A stretch of 45,520 bases of DNA from positions 1 to 45,520 of the forward strand of contig JAESSY010000081.1 in assembly GCA_016763855.1 (NCBI GenBank), in the 5' to 3' direction. Shown here one piece after another: positions 32,502 to 40,778 of the stretch (its first letter is position 1; every line of letters begins with the position of its first letter). This stretch comes from Pseudomonadales bacterium. Its GTDB lineage: Bacteria; Pseudomonadota; Gammaproteobacteria; Pseudomonadales; Azotimanducaceae. The notes beneath the pieces are model-generated. The model saw nothing but the letters and a program-made list of their open reading frames with translations. It was not told the DNA's origin and did not search any database. A program made the translations under genes and the position numbers.

Positions 32502-32855
32502 TTAACGGCAAGTGCTAAAGGGCAGAATTCGGGCACTTTTTTGTTCAGCAGTATCAAAATTCAACTCCCCGGAATCAGCGAGATCAGTATCGAATGCGGC
32601 ATTGAGGTGGGATCGAAGTTCTGCGAGTGATTCATGCATCATGTTTGATAATTTTATGCATCCATCCATGGGTGATTTAGATCGTCTCAATTCCATGTCG
32701 ATTTGAAACTGTAATCCTCTAAGACGTCGTTGGGATTTTTCTGACACCTTGCTGATGAATGCTTCAGTTGTTTCCTTCTTGATTTGATCAAGGGCTTTAA
32801 TATCATTTTTGTGAAGTTCTAAAAGGGTATCAAAATCTGGTAATGCGTAATTCAT
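32502..32855 (-). CDS. DUF3135 family protein
   Basis: A 117-residue cytosolic protein of unknown function. It begins MNYALPDFDTLLELHKNDI and holds the core RRLRGLQFQIDMELRRSKSP and SNMMHESLAELR, which I recognise as the DUF3135 pattern. The upstream ATG at 32873 is possible, but ATG 32855 has AGGAAA at the right spacing. It is convergent with purL, transcribed on its own. Confidence 0.75.
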   Translation of the reverse strand: MNYALPDFDTLLELHKNDIKALDQIKKETTEAFISKVSEKSQRRLRGLQFQIDMELRRSKSPMDGCIKLSNMMHESLAELRSHLNAAFDTDLADSGELNFDTAEQKSARILPFSTCR

Positions 32856-32873
32856 ATACTTTCCTGAGATCAA

Positions 32874-33249
32874 CTTGCTTTTGTTTTACCTTATCTTAAC
32901 CGCAGTCCCTGCCCTTTTTAATAATGTTTGTTCAAAGGGAGAATGCTAGACCCGTCCCTATCAACCTAAAGAATTTGATCAGTTTCGTAGATACCTTTGT
33001 TTATGGGGTCTTGAGAGGGCTTTATTTTTTATCGATGATGAATGCGCTGTCCTTCTAACAGTGAATCTAAAACAAAATGTTATAAAACCTGTGCTTTACC
33101 TAGCAATTCCTTATTAATAAAAAGCGATTAATTCGATAGTTATCCCTATCTCAGTTCCCTTTAAAATGAAATATGCGTGAGTTAAGTTGAGAATTCACCA
33201 TTCTTGTCTGTGATAGTATTGCCGTCGCTACACTATAGGAAATAGCGGC
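32874..33249. other. Intergenic region before the gamma-CA gene
   Basis: I see no gene in these 376 bp. They separate two divergent genes, so they should hold promoters both ways. A weak plus-strand candidate is TTGAGA (33187-33192) with TGATAG (33211-33216) 18 bp away. No strong hairpin was found. Confidence 0.5.
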
Positions 33250-33798
33250 ATGATTTATAAGTTAGGCGATCGACGGGTGATTTTCAGCACTGAGAATTAT
33301 TTTGTTGCTGATAATGCTACGGTCATTGGGTCCGTGGTAATAGAAAATGACGCCAGTATTTGGTTCAACGTCGTTATCCGTGGTGATAATGATGTCATCA
33401 CCATCGGAGAAAACTCAAACGTACAAGATGGATCAGTCTTACACACTGATGATGGCTATCCGCTGAATATCGGAAAGAATGTCACCATCGGCCATAAGGT
33501 GATGTTGCATGGCTGCGAGATCGGAGATAACTCTTTGATCGGTATTAATGCTGTTGTACTAAATGGCGCGAAGATAGGTAAGAATTGCCTTATTGGTGCA
33601 AATTCTTTAATTTCAGAGGGAAAAGTGATACCTGATGGTTCTTTGGTCATGGGCTCCCCTGGTAAAGTCGTCAGAGAATTGGGCCAGGAGCAAATCAAAA
33701 TGCTTGAGATGAGCGCTCTGCATTATGTCGAAAATGCGAGGCGATATAAGAGAGAATTAGAGCAAGAATTTGTAAGCTCAAAACCACTACCTGAATGA
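33250..33798 (+). CDS. Gamma-class carbonic anhydrase family protein (hexapeptide repeat)
   Basis: A left-handed beta-helix protein of 182 residues, like YrdA, CaiE and PaaY. Hexapeptide repeats run from about residue 17 to 150. Three histidines in the metal-binding pattern are present: His65 (VLHTDDG), His82 (TIGHKV) and His87 (MLHGCEIG). A trimer with zinc or another metal is expected. Carbonic anhydrase activity is often weak or absent in this family, so the reaction is not established. Confidence 0.9.
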   Translation: MIYKLGDRRVIFSTENYFVADNATVIGSVVIENDASIWFNVVIRGDNDVITIGENSNVQDGSVLHTDDGYPLNIGKNVTIGHKVMLHGCEIGDNSLIGINAVVLNGAKIGKNCLIGANSLISEGKVIPDGSLVMGSPGKVVRELGQEQIKMLEMSALHYVENARRYKRELEQEFVSSKPLPE

Positions 33799-33970
33799 AA
33801 ACCCTTTATTTCAAAGGAAATACTAAAACCCAAGGTACCCACAAATTCTTACGGAAGAAGCTAGTCCAAGGCTTAATAGTACAATTTTCGAAAAGAAGCG
33901 TTCTTGATTGTTAGATCGTCAGCAAATAACAGTAACTGGCTAAACCCATAGCTGCAAAGCTTTACCCTGA

Positions 33971-34002
33971 ATTTCTGTCTAGATACTGATCTAGACAGAA
34001 AT
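33971..34002. repeat. Perfect 14-bp inverted repeat upstream of leuA
   Basis: ATTTCTGTCTAGAT (33971-33984), loop ACTG, and its exact complement (33989-34002). No T-run follows on either strand, so it does not look like an intrinsic terminator. It ends 19 bp before the -35 box, a position typical of an operator or activator site. Confidence 0.9.
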
Positions 34003-34021
34003 CACCCAACAAACTATTCTT

Positions 34022-34050
34022 TTGCCTGAAGCCCATAAAATGGATACAAT
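34022..34050 (+). promoter_or_regulatory. Promoter of the leu leader and leuA
   Basis: TTGCCT (34022-34027), a 17-bp spacer and TACAAT (34045-34050). The -35 matches at 4 of 6 positions and the -10 at 5 of 6. A start near 34057 would place the leader ATG about 33 nt in, the layout of an attenuation leader. Confidence 0.65.
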
Positions 34051-34089
34051 TACTGTAATAGGCAATACTAATTATTAAAGCTTAAACCT

Positions 34090-34218
34090 ATGAACACGAG
34101 CACAAACATTCATAAGACAATCCGATACCAGACAATCCGATACCAGACAAGCCAAACCAGTTTTCGCTTGCTGGCTTTGTCTATTGCTCGTTTCCTTCTT
34201 CTAAGACTGCCGTTGTAG
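34090..34218 (+). CDS. Putative leu operon leader peptide
   Basis: A 42-residue reading frame too short for usual gene calling. It ends FRLLALSIARFLLLRLPL, with 8 leucines in the last 16 residues, including a CTT CTT CTA run. Such runs are the hallmark of leader peptides that sense charged tRNA-Leu. It follows a good promoter and precedes leuA by 102 nt. The ribosome binding site is weak. A tandem TIRYQ repeat sits in the middle. It is analogous in role to enteric LeuL but not similar in sequence. Confidence 0.65.
   Translation: MNTSTNIHKTIRYQTIRYQTSQTSFRLLALSIARFLLLRLPL
34115..34144 (+). repeat. Exact 15-bp tandem repeat in the leader peptide
   Basis: AGACAATCCGATACC at 34115-34129 and 34130-34144, followed by a partial third unit AGACAA (34145-34150). 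It encodes two TIRYQ units, so it is in frame. Confidence 0.9.
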
Positions 34219-34240
34219 GCGGCCTGTCTAAATTCCTACA
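34204..34240 (+). promoter_or_regulatory. Possible attenuator structures after the leader
   Basis: One hairpin pairs AGAC and GCCG (34204-34212) with CGGC and GTCT (34220-34229). Its loop holds TGTAGG (34214-34219), which can instead pair with CCTACA (34235-34240). A second CCTAC lies at 34301, just before the leuA ribosome binding site. Alternative pairing is thus possible. No hairpin with a U-run is seen, so the mechanism is unclear. Confidence 0.4.
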
Positions 34241-34320
34241 TTGTAAACATTGAATTCTCAGGCAAGTAAAACCTATTTGCTTCGACCTTAGAAACAATTT
34301 CCTACGAATATGGAAGAATC

Positions 34321-36027
34321 ATGAGTAACGAAACAGAACAATCGACAGACAAAGCTGTCAGAAAAATGCCTTTTCATAAATACAAGGCATTCAAACCTAT
34401 TGCTTTAAAAGATAGAACTTGGCCTGATCAGGTCATTACAAAAGCCCCGCGTTGGTGCTCTGTAGATCTCAGGGACGGAAACCAGGCCTTGATCGAACCT
34501 ATGACACCGGATGAAAAATTCAAGATGTGGAATTTGCTACTGGATATTGGTTTCAAGGAAATTGAAGTTGGATTTCCAGCGGCGTCTCAAACTGACTTCG
34601 ATTTTGTCAGGATGATAATTGAAGAAGGACTCATCCCTGAAGATGTCACAATTCAAATATTGTGTCAGGCAAGAGAAGCCTTGATATTGAAAACCTGTGA
34701 AGCGGTGAAGGGTGCCAAGCAAGTCATTTTTCATCTTTATAACTCAACCTCGACCTTGCAGCGTAAGGTCGTTTTCAAGATGTCTCGGGAAGAAGTCATT
34801 AAGCTTGCAACTGATGCGACGCAAATGGTGAAGCAGCATACTGACTTACTTCAGGCCGATGGCACAAAGGTTGTTCTCGAATATTCACCAGAAAGCTACA
34901 CCGCAACGGAAATGGATTTCGCTGTAGAGATTTGTGATGCGGTTATGTCAGTTTGGGAGCCCACCGCCGAGAATAAAATCATATTGAATTTACCGTCGAC
35001 AGTCGAAATGGCGACACCAAACATTTATGCCGATCAACTTGAATGGTTTATTCGTAATTTGAAAGCGCGAGACAAGGCTGTTATCAGTTTGCACACGCAT
35101 AATGATAGGGGGACAGGTGTCGCTGCCTCAGAGATGGGATTGATGGCAGGGGCGGATCGAATAGAAGGAACTCTATTTGGTAATGGCGAACGAACTGGAA
35201 ATTGCGATGTGATTACCATGGCAATGAATATGTTCTCCCAAGGCGTCGATCCAGAATTGTATTTGTCAGAAATGCCTAAGATCGTGGCTGTTTCTGAAGA
35301 ATGCACAAAAATCCCTATTCATATCAGACAACCTTACGCAGGGGAGCTTGTCTTTACGGCTTTTTCTGGGTCACACCAAGATGCCATTAAGAAGGGCATG
35401 GCGCTGGTTGATAAAGGTGGAGAAGGGATGTGGGAAGTACCTTATTTACCGATTGACCCAATGGATGTTGGTGGCTCTTACCGAGAAACCGTCCGTGTTA
35501 ATAGTCAATCTGGAAAGGGTGGTATTGCCTTTATTTTGGAAGAATATTTCGGTGTCTCTTTGCCTCGATCTCTGTTGTTGGAATTTAGCCCGATTATCCA
35601 AAAGATATCAGAAGCTGATGGGGGCGAGCTAAAACCTGATCTTATTTGGAAGACCTTTGTTTCTGAATTTGTGGATGTTAGCGGCCCTTATAAACTGGTT
35701 GATTATAAGATTAGATCTAGTAGTGATCGCTTAGAGCAATGTAAGGCGAACATTAAAGTTGCTGAGAATGAGATGGAAGTTCACGGTGAAGGTTCTGGTC
35801 CTATTGATGCTTTTATTGCGGGTCTTGTTGAGACGTTGAATGAACCGCTTAATGTTTTTGATTATCAGGAGTATTCCCTCAACGAGGGTAGTGAGGCCCA
35901 AGCGATTTGTATTTTGGCAATCACGGATGATAAGTCGAATAAGTCTTATGGGGTTGGGATAAGCCAGAATACAACTACTGCGGCTTTCGAGGCTATTGTT
36001 GCTGCTATTAATCGAAAGTGGCAGTAG
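34321..36027 (+). CDS. leuA: 2-isopropylmalate synthase, long (type 2) form
   Basis: The first committed step of leucine synthesis, joining acetyl-CoA and 2-ketoisovalerate. The 568 residues and the opening MPFHKYKAFKPIALKDRTWP mark the long form, distinct from the 520-residue E. coli type. The catalytic TIM barrel shows WCSVDLRDGNQALIEP and the metal motif HTHNDRGTGVAASEMGL. The C-terminal 130 or so residues are the leucine-binding regulatory domain, which implies feedback inhibition. A leucine-rich leader peptide lies upstream; no leuB, leuC or leuD follows. Confidence 0.96.
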   Translation: MSNETEQSTDKAVRKMPFHKYKAFKPIALKDRTWPDQVITKAPRWCSVDLRDGNQALIEPMTPDEKFKMWNLLLDIGFKEIEVGFPAASQTDFDFVRMIIEEGLIPEDVTIQILCQAREALILKTCEAVKGAKQVIFHLYNSTSTLQRKVVFKMSREEVIKLATDATQMVKQHTDLLQADGTKVVLEYSPESYTATEMDFAVEICDAVMSVWEPTAENKIILNLPSTVEMATPNIYADQLEWFIRNLKARDKAVISLHTHNDRGTGVAASEMGLMAGADRIEGTLFGNGERTGNCDVITMAMNMFSQGVDPELYLSEMPKIVAVSEECTKIPIHIRQPYAGELVFTAFSGSHQDAIKKGMALVDKGGEGMWEVPYLPIDPMDVGGSYRETVRVNSQSGKGGIAFILEEYFGVSLPRSLLLEFSPIIQKISEADGGELKPDLIWKTFVSEFVDVSGPYKLVDYKIRSSSDRLEQCKANIKVAENEMEVHGEGSGPIDAFIAGLVETLNEPLNVFDYQEYSLNEGSEAQAICILAITDDKSNKSYGVGISQNTTTAAFEAIVAAINRKWQ

Positions 36028-36082
36028 TTAAGCTGATCCGGGGAGAGGTCGTGATGACTCTCTCTCGATGTTAGCTGCGATC

Positions 36083-37345
36083 CTAAAAAGGCTCAGGCGC
36101 TAAACAAACCTTAGCCGTCTTGACCATATTATCCTGAATCAGCATCACCTCAATCCGATACCCTTCAAGTGTAATAGAAACAACAGAGTCTGGAATGGTC
36201 TCAAGATGTTCAATGATCAGCCCGCTCATAGTTTTAGGCCCGTCTTGAGGTAAAGTCCAACCTAGTTGACGATTTAAGAGTCGAACATGGGTGCCTCCAT
36301 CGATTAGAAATGACCCATCATCCTGGGGATGAATATCAACATTCGTTGCAGCGAGATCTGTTGTATATGCCCCGACAATTTCTTCAAGGATATCCTCGAT
36401 CGCAACGATACCTTGTATGTCGCCATATTCATCAACAGCAAGTGCAAGCCGTTCCTTTTGTTTTTGAAAATTGATTAGCTGTGTCTGCAAAGGCGTATTT
36501 TCAGGAATAAAATAAGGATCTTCGATCACCTGTAAAATTGATGCCTTTGAGATATTTTCTTCACTCAAAAATTTAACAGCATTTCTCATATGAAGGATGC
36601 CAATGATTTTATCAATATCTCCTTTAAAAACAGGTACTCGAGTATGTTGGCCAGAGCGAAGCTGGGCGATAATATCCTCAAGATCATCTTCGATGTCTAT
36701 ACCAAATATTTCTGCTTTAGGCACCATTATGTCTTCGACAGAAACATTCTTAAGATCCAATACCCCTAACATCATGTTTTGAGGATGATCAGCAATCTTT
36801 GATCCTTCGAATACCACTGTCCTCAATTCTTCATGGCTAAGATGATCGTCAATTTGATCTTCTTGCCTGATGCCAATCAAGCGCAAAATGCCATTAGCAA
36901 TCACGTTGACCGACCACACAAGAGGGAAAAGAAGTGTGAGTAAAACTTTTAAAATATAAGAAGAGGGCAAAGCAACTTTTTCAGGATAGGCCGCTGAGAT
37001 GGTTTTGGGTGCAACTTCTGCAAAGATGAGAAACACAATTGTGCAAGCAATGGGTGCGATTGCGACGCCATTGTCACCGAACATTTTGATTGCGATTACC
37101 GTGGCAAGAGAAGCTGCGGAAAAATTGGCGAGGTTGTTGCCGATTAAAATGACGCTTAATAATCTATCAGGTCGTTCGAGTAATTTGGCCGCAAGTTTGG
37201 CGCCGCCATGTCCTTCATTCGCCAGATGTTTCAATCGATATCGATTGAGCGCCATCATCGCGGTTTCAGAACCAGAAAAATATGCAGAGAGTACAATGAG
37301 TAGAACAATGAGTCCAAATAGGAACTCAAGCGACGGCTCGTCCAA
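36083..37345 (-). CDS. corB: CNNM/CorB-type HlyC/CorC family transporter
   Basis: An integral membrane protein with regulatory cytosolic domains, linked to magnesium and cobalt handling. The 420 residues have an N-terminal DUF21 (CNNM) region of about four helices with SAYFSGSETAMMALNRYRL and VAPKTI. Two CBS domains (about 200-320) and a C-terminal CorC_HlyC domain follow. It lies 75 bp downstream of the ypjD gene; both are divergent from ffh, as the homologues yfjD and ypjD are in E. coli. Confidence 0.9.
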   Translation of the reverse strand: MDEPSLEFLFGLIVLLIVLSAYFSGSETAMMALNRYRLKHLANEGHGGAKLAAKLLERPDRLLSVILIGNNLANFSAASLATVIAIKMFGDNGVAIAPIACTIVFLIFAEVAPKTISAAYPEKVALPSSYILKVLLTLLFPLVWSVNVIANGILRLIGIRQEDQIDDHLSHEELRTVVFEGSKIADHPQNMMLGVLDLKNVSVEDIMVPKAEIFGIDIEDDLEDIIAQLRSGQHTRVPVFKGDIDKIIGILHMRNAVKFLSEENISKASILQVIEDPYFIPENTPLQTQLINFQKQKERLALAVDEYGDIQGIVAIEDILEEIVGAYTTDLAATNVDIHPQDDGSFLIDGGTHVRLLNRQLGWTLPQDGPKTMSGLIIEHLETIPDSVVSITLEGYRIEVMLIQDNMVKTAKVCLAPEPF

Positions 37346-37420
37346 AAAGGGATGACCTCAGTAATAATCGGATAAACGTTGTATCTAATATTACTTGGGT
37401 CTGTCAAGTGCTCTGATGAT

Positions 37421-38221
37421 TTATGTGCGGCCTAAAAGAACTTCCAGAACCAATTTGCTGCCGAAATAACCGAGTACTAACAGCATAAAACCAATAAGAG
37501 TCCATCGTGAGGCGATGGATCCGCGCCAGCCCAGTTTGTAGCGACCCCATAAAAGAATGGCAAAAACCACCCAGGCACTCAGTGTAATGGCGGTGTGATG
37601 GAGTAAGCCAGGACGAGCAATATCATTCAAAAACATAAAGCCGCTTGCTATGGATAAGCTAAGCAAGATTAGTCCCGCCCAGAGGAGTTCAAAAAGTAGG
37701 GTGTCCATCGTCTGAAGTGGTGGGATATGTCTGAGTACGGCCATATTGTGACGTTTGAGTTCGTAGTCTCCTAGAGACAGCAATCCAGCCTGAATAACGG
37801 CTATGGTAAGTATACCGTAGGCGATAACAGAGAAAATAATATGAATGATGATGCCGCCACTAAGATCATTTCGTGGTGCGTAATTTCCCTCGCTTAAGAG
37901 GGCGAGGGCTATGGCAAAGGCGGCGAGGGGAAGAATAGCAATAAGCAGGTTATCGACAGTTCGCCTCAGGCTGCTGAATAATACAAGGCTTGTTACTGCA
38001 AGGGAAATGAGAGACAACATGGGATACAGACCAACATTGACGCCCTCAGGGGTCATGATTTTTTGATAATTGAAAAAGCTATGCAGACCTATCGCGAGGA
38101 TTGCAATAGACCTTACAATAATTTGCCTGGACTTTATCTCTCTTTCGAGTCCGACAAATTGAATTGCGGCACTCAAAAGATAAAGAGAACAGGCCAAGCT
38201 TCCGATAAGCACTGCTGACAT
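37421..38221 (-). CDS. ypjD: Inner membrane protein YpjD (CcsA-like)
   Basis: A polytopic membrane protein of 266 residues with about eight hydrophobic helices. It resembles the cytochrome c assembly (CcsA) family, with histidines in FSVIAYG and LLHHTAITLSAW regions, but I do not see the full WWD haem motif. In E. coli the homologue has been tied to metal export with CorB-type proteins, sometimes called CorE. It starts 127 bp from ffh on the other strand. The exact role is not settled. Confidence 0.85.
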   Translation of the reverse strand: MSAVLIGSLACSLYLLSAAIQFVGLEREIKSRQIIVRSIAILAIGLHSFFNYQKIMTPEGVNVGLYPMLSLISLAVTSLVLFSSLRRTVDNLLIAILPLAAFAIALALLSEGNYAPRNDLSGGIIIHIIFSVIAYGILTIAVIQAGLLSLGDYELKRHNMAVLRHIPPLQTMDTLLFELLWAGLILLSLSIASGFMFLNDIARPGLLHHTAITLSAWVVFAILLWGRYKLGWRGSIASRWTLIGFMLLVLGYFGSKLVLEVLLGRT

Positions 38222-38306
38222 AGGGTATTCACATGAGCTTTAACTTAGAGCGCATTGTTACATAAACGATGCAAATTAGTAGCTGATTTTACCCCTAAGA
38301 TTTAAG

Positions 38307-38312
38307 TATAAT
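38307..38312 (+). promoter_or_regulatory. Possible -10 box of ffh
   Basis: TATAAT lies about 37 bp before the ffh start. The -35 zone (TGATTT, 17 bp upstream) is weak. A 17-bp sequence repeated upstream of the PilZ gene (38324-38340) lies between it and ffh. Confidence 0.4.
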
Positions 38313-38348
38313 GCGCCATCTTATTAATACCCACATTAGGTCGCCTTC

Positions 38349-39719
38349 GTGTTTGATTCACTAACAGAGCGTTTAACAGCCTCGTTAAACAATATATCCA
38401 GCAAGTCAAAGCTTAGCGAAGACAATATTCAGGAGACATTGCGTGAAGTTCGCATGGCTTTATTAGAAGCTGATGTCGCCCTGTCAGTGGTTAAGTCTTT
38501 TATTGATCAGGTTCGTCTTCGGGCTATTGGGGAGGAGGTCCATAAGTCTCTTTCTCCTGGTCAAATCTTCGTCAAAATCGTTAGCGACGAATTGACTCGG
38601 ATCATGGGGGAAGAGAATGATAGTCTCAACCTGACGACTCAGCCTCCTGGCGTGATCTTGATGGCAGGTTTACAAGGGGCGGGTAAAACAACCACTACTG
38701 CCAAGCTGGGTCTTTGGTTAAAGAACCGTGACAAGAAGAAGGTCATGGTTGTCAGCACTGATGTATATCGGCCTGCAGCAATAGATCAATTACGTACCCT
38801 TTCTGAAGAAGCGGGGATTCAGTTTTTTGAAAGCAATACAGATCAAAAACCCATCGATATTGCCCGAGCCGCACTCGTTGAGGCAAAGAAGCAATTTGTT
38901 GATGTTCTGATTGTCGATACGGCAGGTCGCCTGCATGTTGACGAAGACATGATGGGTGAAATTAAGGATCTTCATAGTTGTGTGAATCCTATTGAAACCT
39001 TGTTTGTTGTGGATGCGATGACAGGTCAGGATGCAGCAAATACCGCAAAGTCCTTTAGTGAGTTATTGCCGCTAACTGGCGTCATATTGACGAAAACTGA
39101 TGGTGATGCCCGTGGTGGTGCCGCATTGTCAGTGCGATCCATAACCGGCAAGCCTATTGAGTTTATGGCAACGGGTGAGAAAATCGATGCACTCGAAGCA
39201 TTCTACCCTGATCGTGTTGCCTCTCGAATTCTCGGAATGGGTGATGTACTCAGCCTTATCGAAGAAGCTGAGCAGAAGATTGATAAGAAGAAAGCCCAAA
39301 AACTCGCCAAGAAAATTAAAAAAGGGAAAAAGTTTGATCTTGAGGATTTTAAAGATCAAATCCAGCAGATGAATAATATGGGGGGCATTTCTAGCATGTT
39401 GGACAAAATGCCGGGCATGGGTGGTATGGCAAAAGCTGCCCAAGAAAAAATGGCCGATAATCCCTTCGGTCGAATGGAAGTGATCATTAATTCCATGACC
39501 CCCGGTGAGCGTCGCTACCCCGATAGCATTAACGGCTCCAGAAAGCGCCGTATAGCAACGGGTTCTGGTACGCAAATTCAGGATATTAACCGTCTTCTCA
39601 AGCAGCATAAGCAAATGCAGAAAATGATGAAAAAACTGTCCAAGAAGGGTGGAATGGCTGCAATGATGAGGGGAATGGGAGGCATGATGGGCGGTGGCGC
39701 AGGCCCCGGTCGTCGATAA
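38349..39719 (+). CDS. ffh: Signal recognition particle protein Ffh
   Basis: The SRP GTPase that binds signal sequences and 4.5S RNA and targets inner-membrane proteins. The 456 residues have the N domain (MFDSLTERLTASLNNI), the G domain (GLQGAGKTTTTAKLG, DTAGRL, TKTDGDARGG) and a methionine-rich M domain ending GGMAAMMRGMGGMMGG. The start is GTG at 38349. Confidence 0.98.
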   Translation: MFDSLTERLTASLNNISSKSKLSEDNIQETLREVRMALLEADVALSVVKSFIDQVRLRAIGEEVHKSLSPGQIFVKIVSDELTRIMGEENDSLNLTTQPPGVILMAGLQGAGKTTTTAKLGLWLKNRDKKKVMVVSTDVYRPAAIDQLRTLSEEAGIQFFESNTDQKPIDIARAALVEAKKQFVDVLIVDTAGRLHVDEDMMGEIKDLHSCVNPIETLFVVDAMTGQDAANTAKSFSELLPLTGVILTKTDGDARGGAALSVRSITGKPIEFMATGEKIDALEAFYPDRVASRILGMGDVLSLIEEAEQKIDKKKAQKLAKKIKKGKKFDLEDFKDQIQQMNNMGGISSMLDKMPGMGGMAKAAQEKMADNPFGRMEVIINSMTPGERRYPDSINGSRKRRIATGSGTQIQDINRLLKQHKQMQKMMKKLSKKGGMAAMMRGMGGMMGGGAGPGRR

Positions 39720-39763
39720 GATTTCTCTGATAATTAACTTACAAAGGGAATTACATGAAAGGG

Positions 39764-39792
39764 TTTAAATATCTCAGGCTTTCCCGTACAAT
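39764..39792 (+). promoter_or_regulatory. Promoter of the rpsP operon
   Basis: TTTAAA (39764-39769), 17 bp, TACAAT (39787-39792). It lies about 72 bp before rpsP and would drive rpsP-rimM-trmD-rplS. Confidence 0.55.
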
Positions 39793-39863
39793 AGCGCCCC
39801 TTTCAGCAGCCGACCAGACTGCTACTGACTGCAATCATAGAATTTTTAAAGGAAATCAAAGAC

Positions 39864-40127
39864 ATGGTAATCATTCGCTTATCAAGAGGCGGTAGTAAGA
39901 AGCGACCTTTTTATCACGTAACAGTTGCAGATAGCCGCTTTTCTCGTGACGGTCGATTTTTAGAACGCCTTGGGTTTTATAATCCTGTCGCCCGTGGCGC
40001 AGCAGAAGGCACTCGATTAGATCTCGAACGTTTTGATCATTGGGTGAAGCAAGGTGCGCAGGTAAGTGATCGAGTCATGTCAGTTGTAAAATCTTATCGT
40101 AAAGCATCGGAGCAGGCGGCAGCCTAA
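39864..40127 (+). CDS. rpsP: 30S ribosomal protein S16
   Basis: A small-subunit assembly protein of 87 residues. The family start [25 protein letters not shown] is clear. First gene of the conserved rpsP-rimM-trmD-rplS operon. Confidence 0.98.
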   Translation: MVIIRLSRGGSKKRPFYHVTVADSRFSRDGRFLERLGFYNPVARGAAEGTRLDLERFDHWVKQGAQVSDRVMSVVKSYRKASEQAAA

Positions 40128-40188
40128 ATCCGGCTTTAGAATTGCTCGGATCCAATCACAATAAGTGATTGGTAAAGATTATAAAATT

Positions 40189-40743
40189 ATGACTGAGCAA
40201 AATGAAGTTCTGGTTGAAAAGATTCTTGATGGCAAGATACTAGTAGGTAAAATTAGCGCAGCCTACGGTCTTAAAGGTTGGGTAAAAGTGTATTCTTACA
40301 CTGATCCAAAAGAACAAATATTTGCCTATGAGCCCTGGACATTGAAGAAAGGGTCCAGAACTCAAGCCTTGAAACTCAGCAAAGGCAAAGAACATGGTAA
40401 AGGTCTCGTTGTACTTGCCAAAGGTTTTGAAACCAGAACCGAGGCAGAGTCAATTATTGGTAATGAGATTTGGGTTGAAAGACAACTTCTACCCTCACTC
40501 AAAGAAGGTGAGTACTACTGGCATCAGTTAGAAGGTTTGAAAGTGATTAATCAAACTGGAGAGATGCTAGGAGAAGTGAGCCACTTGATTGAAACAGGAG
40601 CGAACGATGTATTGGTCGTTGCAGCAACCCTCGACAGCATTGATGACAGGGAGAGATTGATTCCCTATGTAGAAAAGGAAGTTGTGCTTAATATCGATAT
40701 TGATGATGAAACGATACTCGTCAATTGGCAAGCAGATTTTTGA
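40189..40743 (+). CDS. rimM: 16S rRNA processing protein RimM
   Basis: A 30S assembly factor that binds S19 and helps mature the 3' head domain. From ATG 40189 it is 184 residues: an N-terminal barrel (KILVGKISAAYGLKGWVKVYSYTD) and a C-terminal PRC barrel (EGEYYWHQLEGLKVINQTGEMLGEV). The frame also allows GTG at 40165, adding 8 residues; I prefer the ATG, since neither has a strong SD. Confidence 0.95.
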   Translation: MTEQNEVLVEKILDGKILVGKISAAYGLKGWVKVYSYTDPKEQIFAYEPWTLKKGSRTQALKLSKGKEHGKGLVVLAKGFETRTEAESIIGNEIWVERQLLPSLKEGEYYWHQLEGLKVINQTGEMLGEVSHLIETGANDVLVVAATLDSIDDRERLIPYVEKEVVLNIDIDDETILVNWQADF

Positions 40744-40744
40744 A

Positions 40745-40778
40745 GTGGGCAAGCTCTTAATGTGGGCAAGATACTAAT
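40745..40778 (+). repeat. Imperfect 17-bp tandem repeat before trmD
   Basis: GTGGGCAAG begins both units (40745 and 40762), each ending TAAT, with about three differences between. The repeat creates a spurious GTG start at 40762. Confidence 0.75.

Larger units (their letters stand above)
33799..34089. other. Gap upstream of the leu leader
   Basis: No gene seen. It contains a perfect 14-bp inverted repeat (33971-34002) and the leader promoter (34022-34050). The rest shows no clear feature. Confidence 0.6.

Noticed and set aside
33971-34002. Intrinsic terminator of the gamma-CA gene
   Set aside because: The stem is perfect, but no T-run follows on either strand and the stem is not GC-rich.
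36028-36082. Terminator between leuA and corB
   Set aside because: GAGAGGTC and GACTCTCTC can form a bulged hairpin, but no T-run follows on either strand.
39129-39614. 161-residue open frame antisense to ffh
   Set aside because: It lies wholly inside the conserved ffh gene, and its sequence looks like an antisense shadow.
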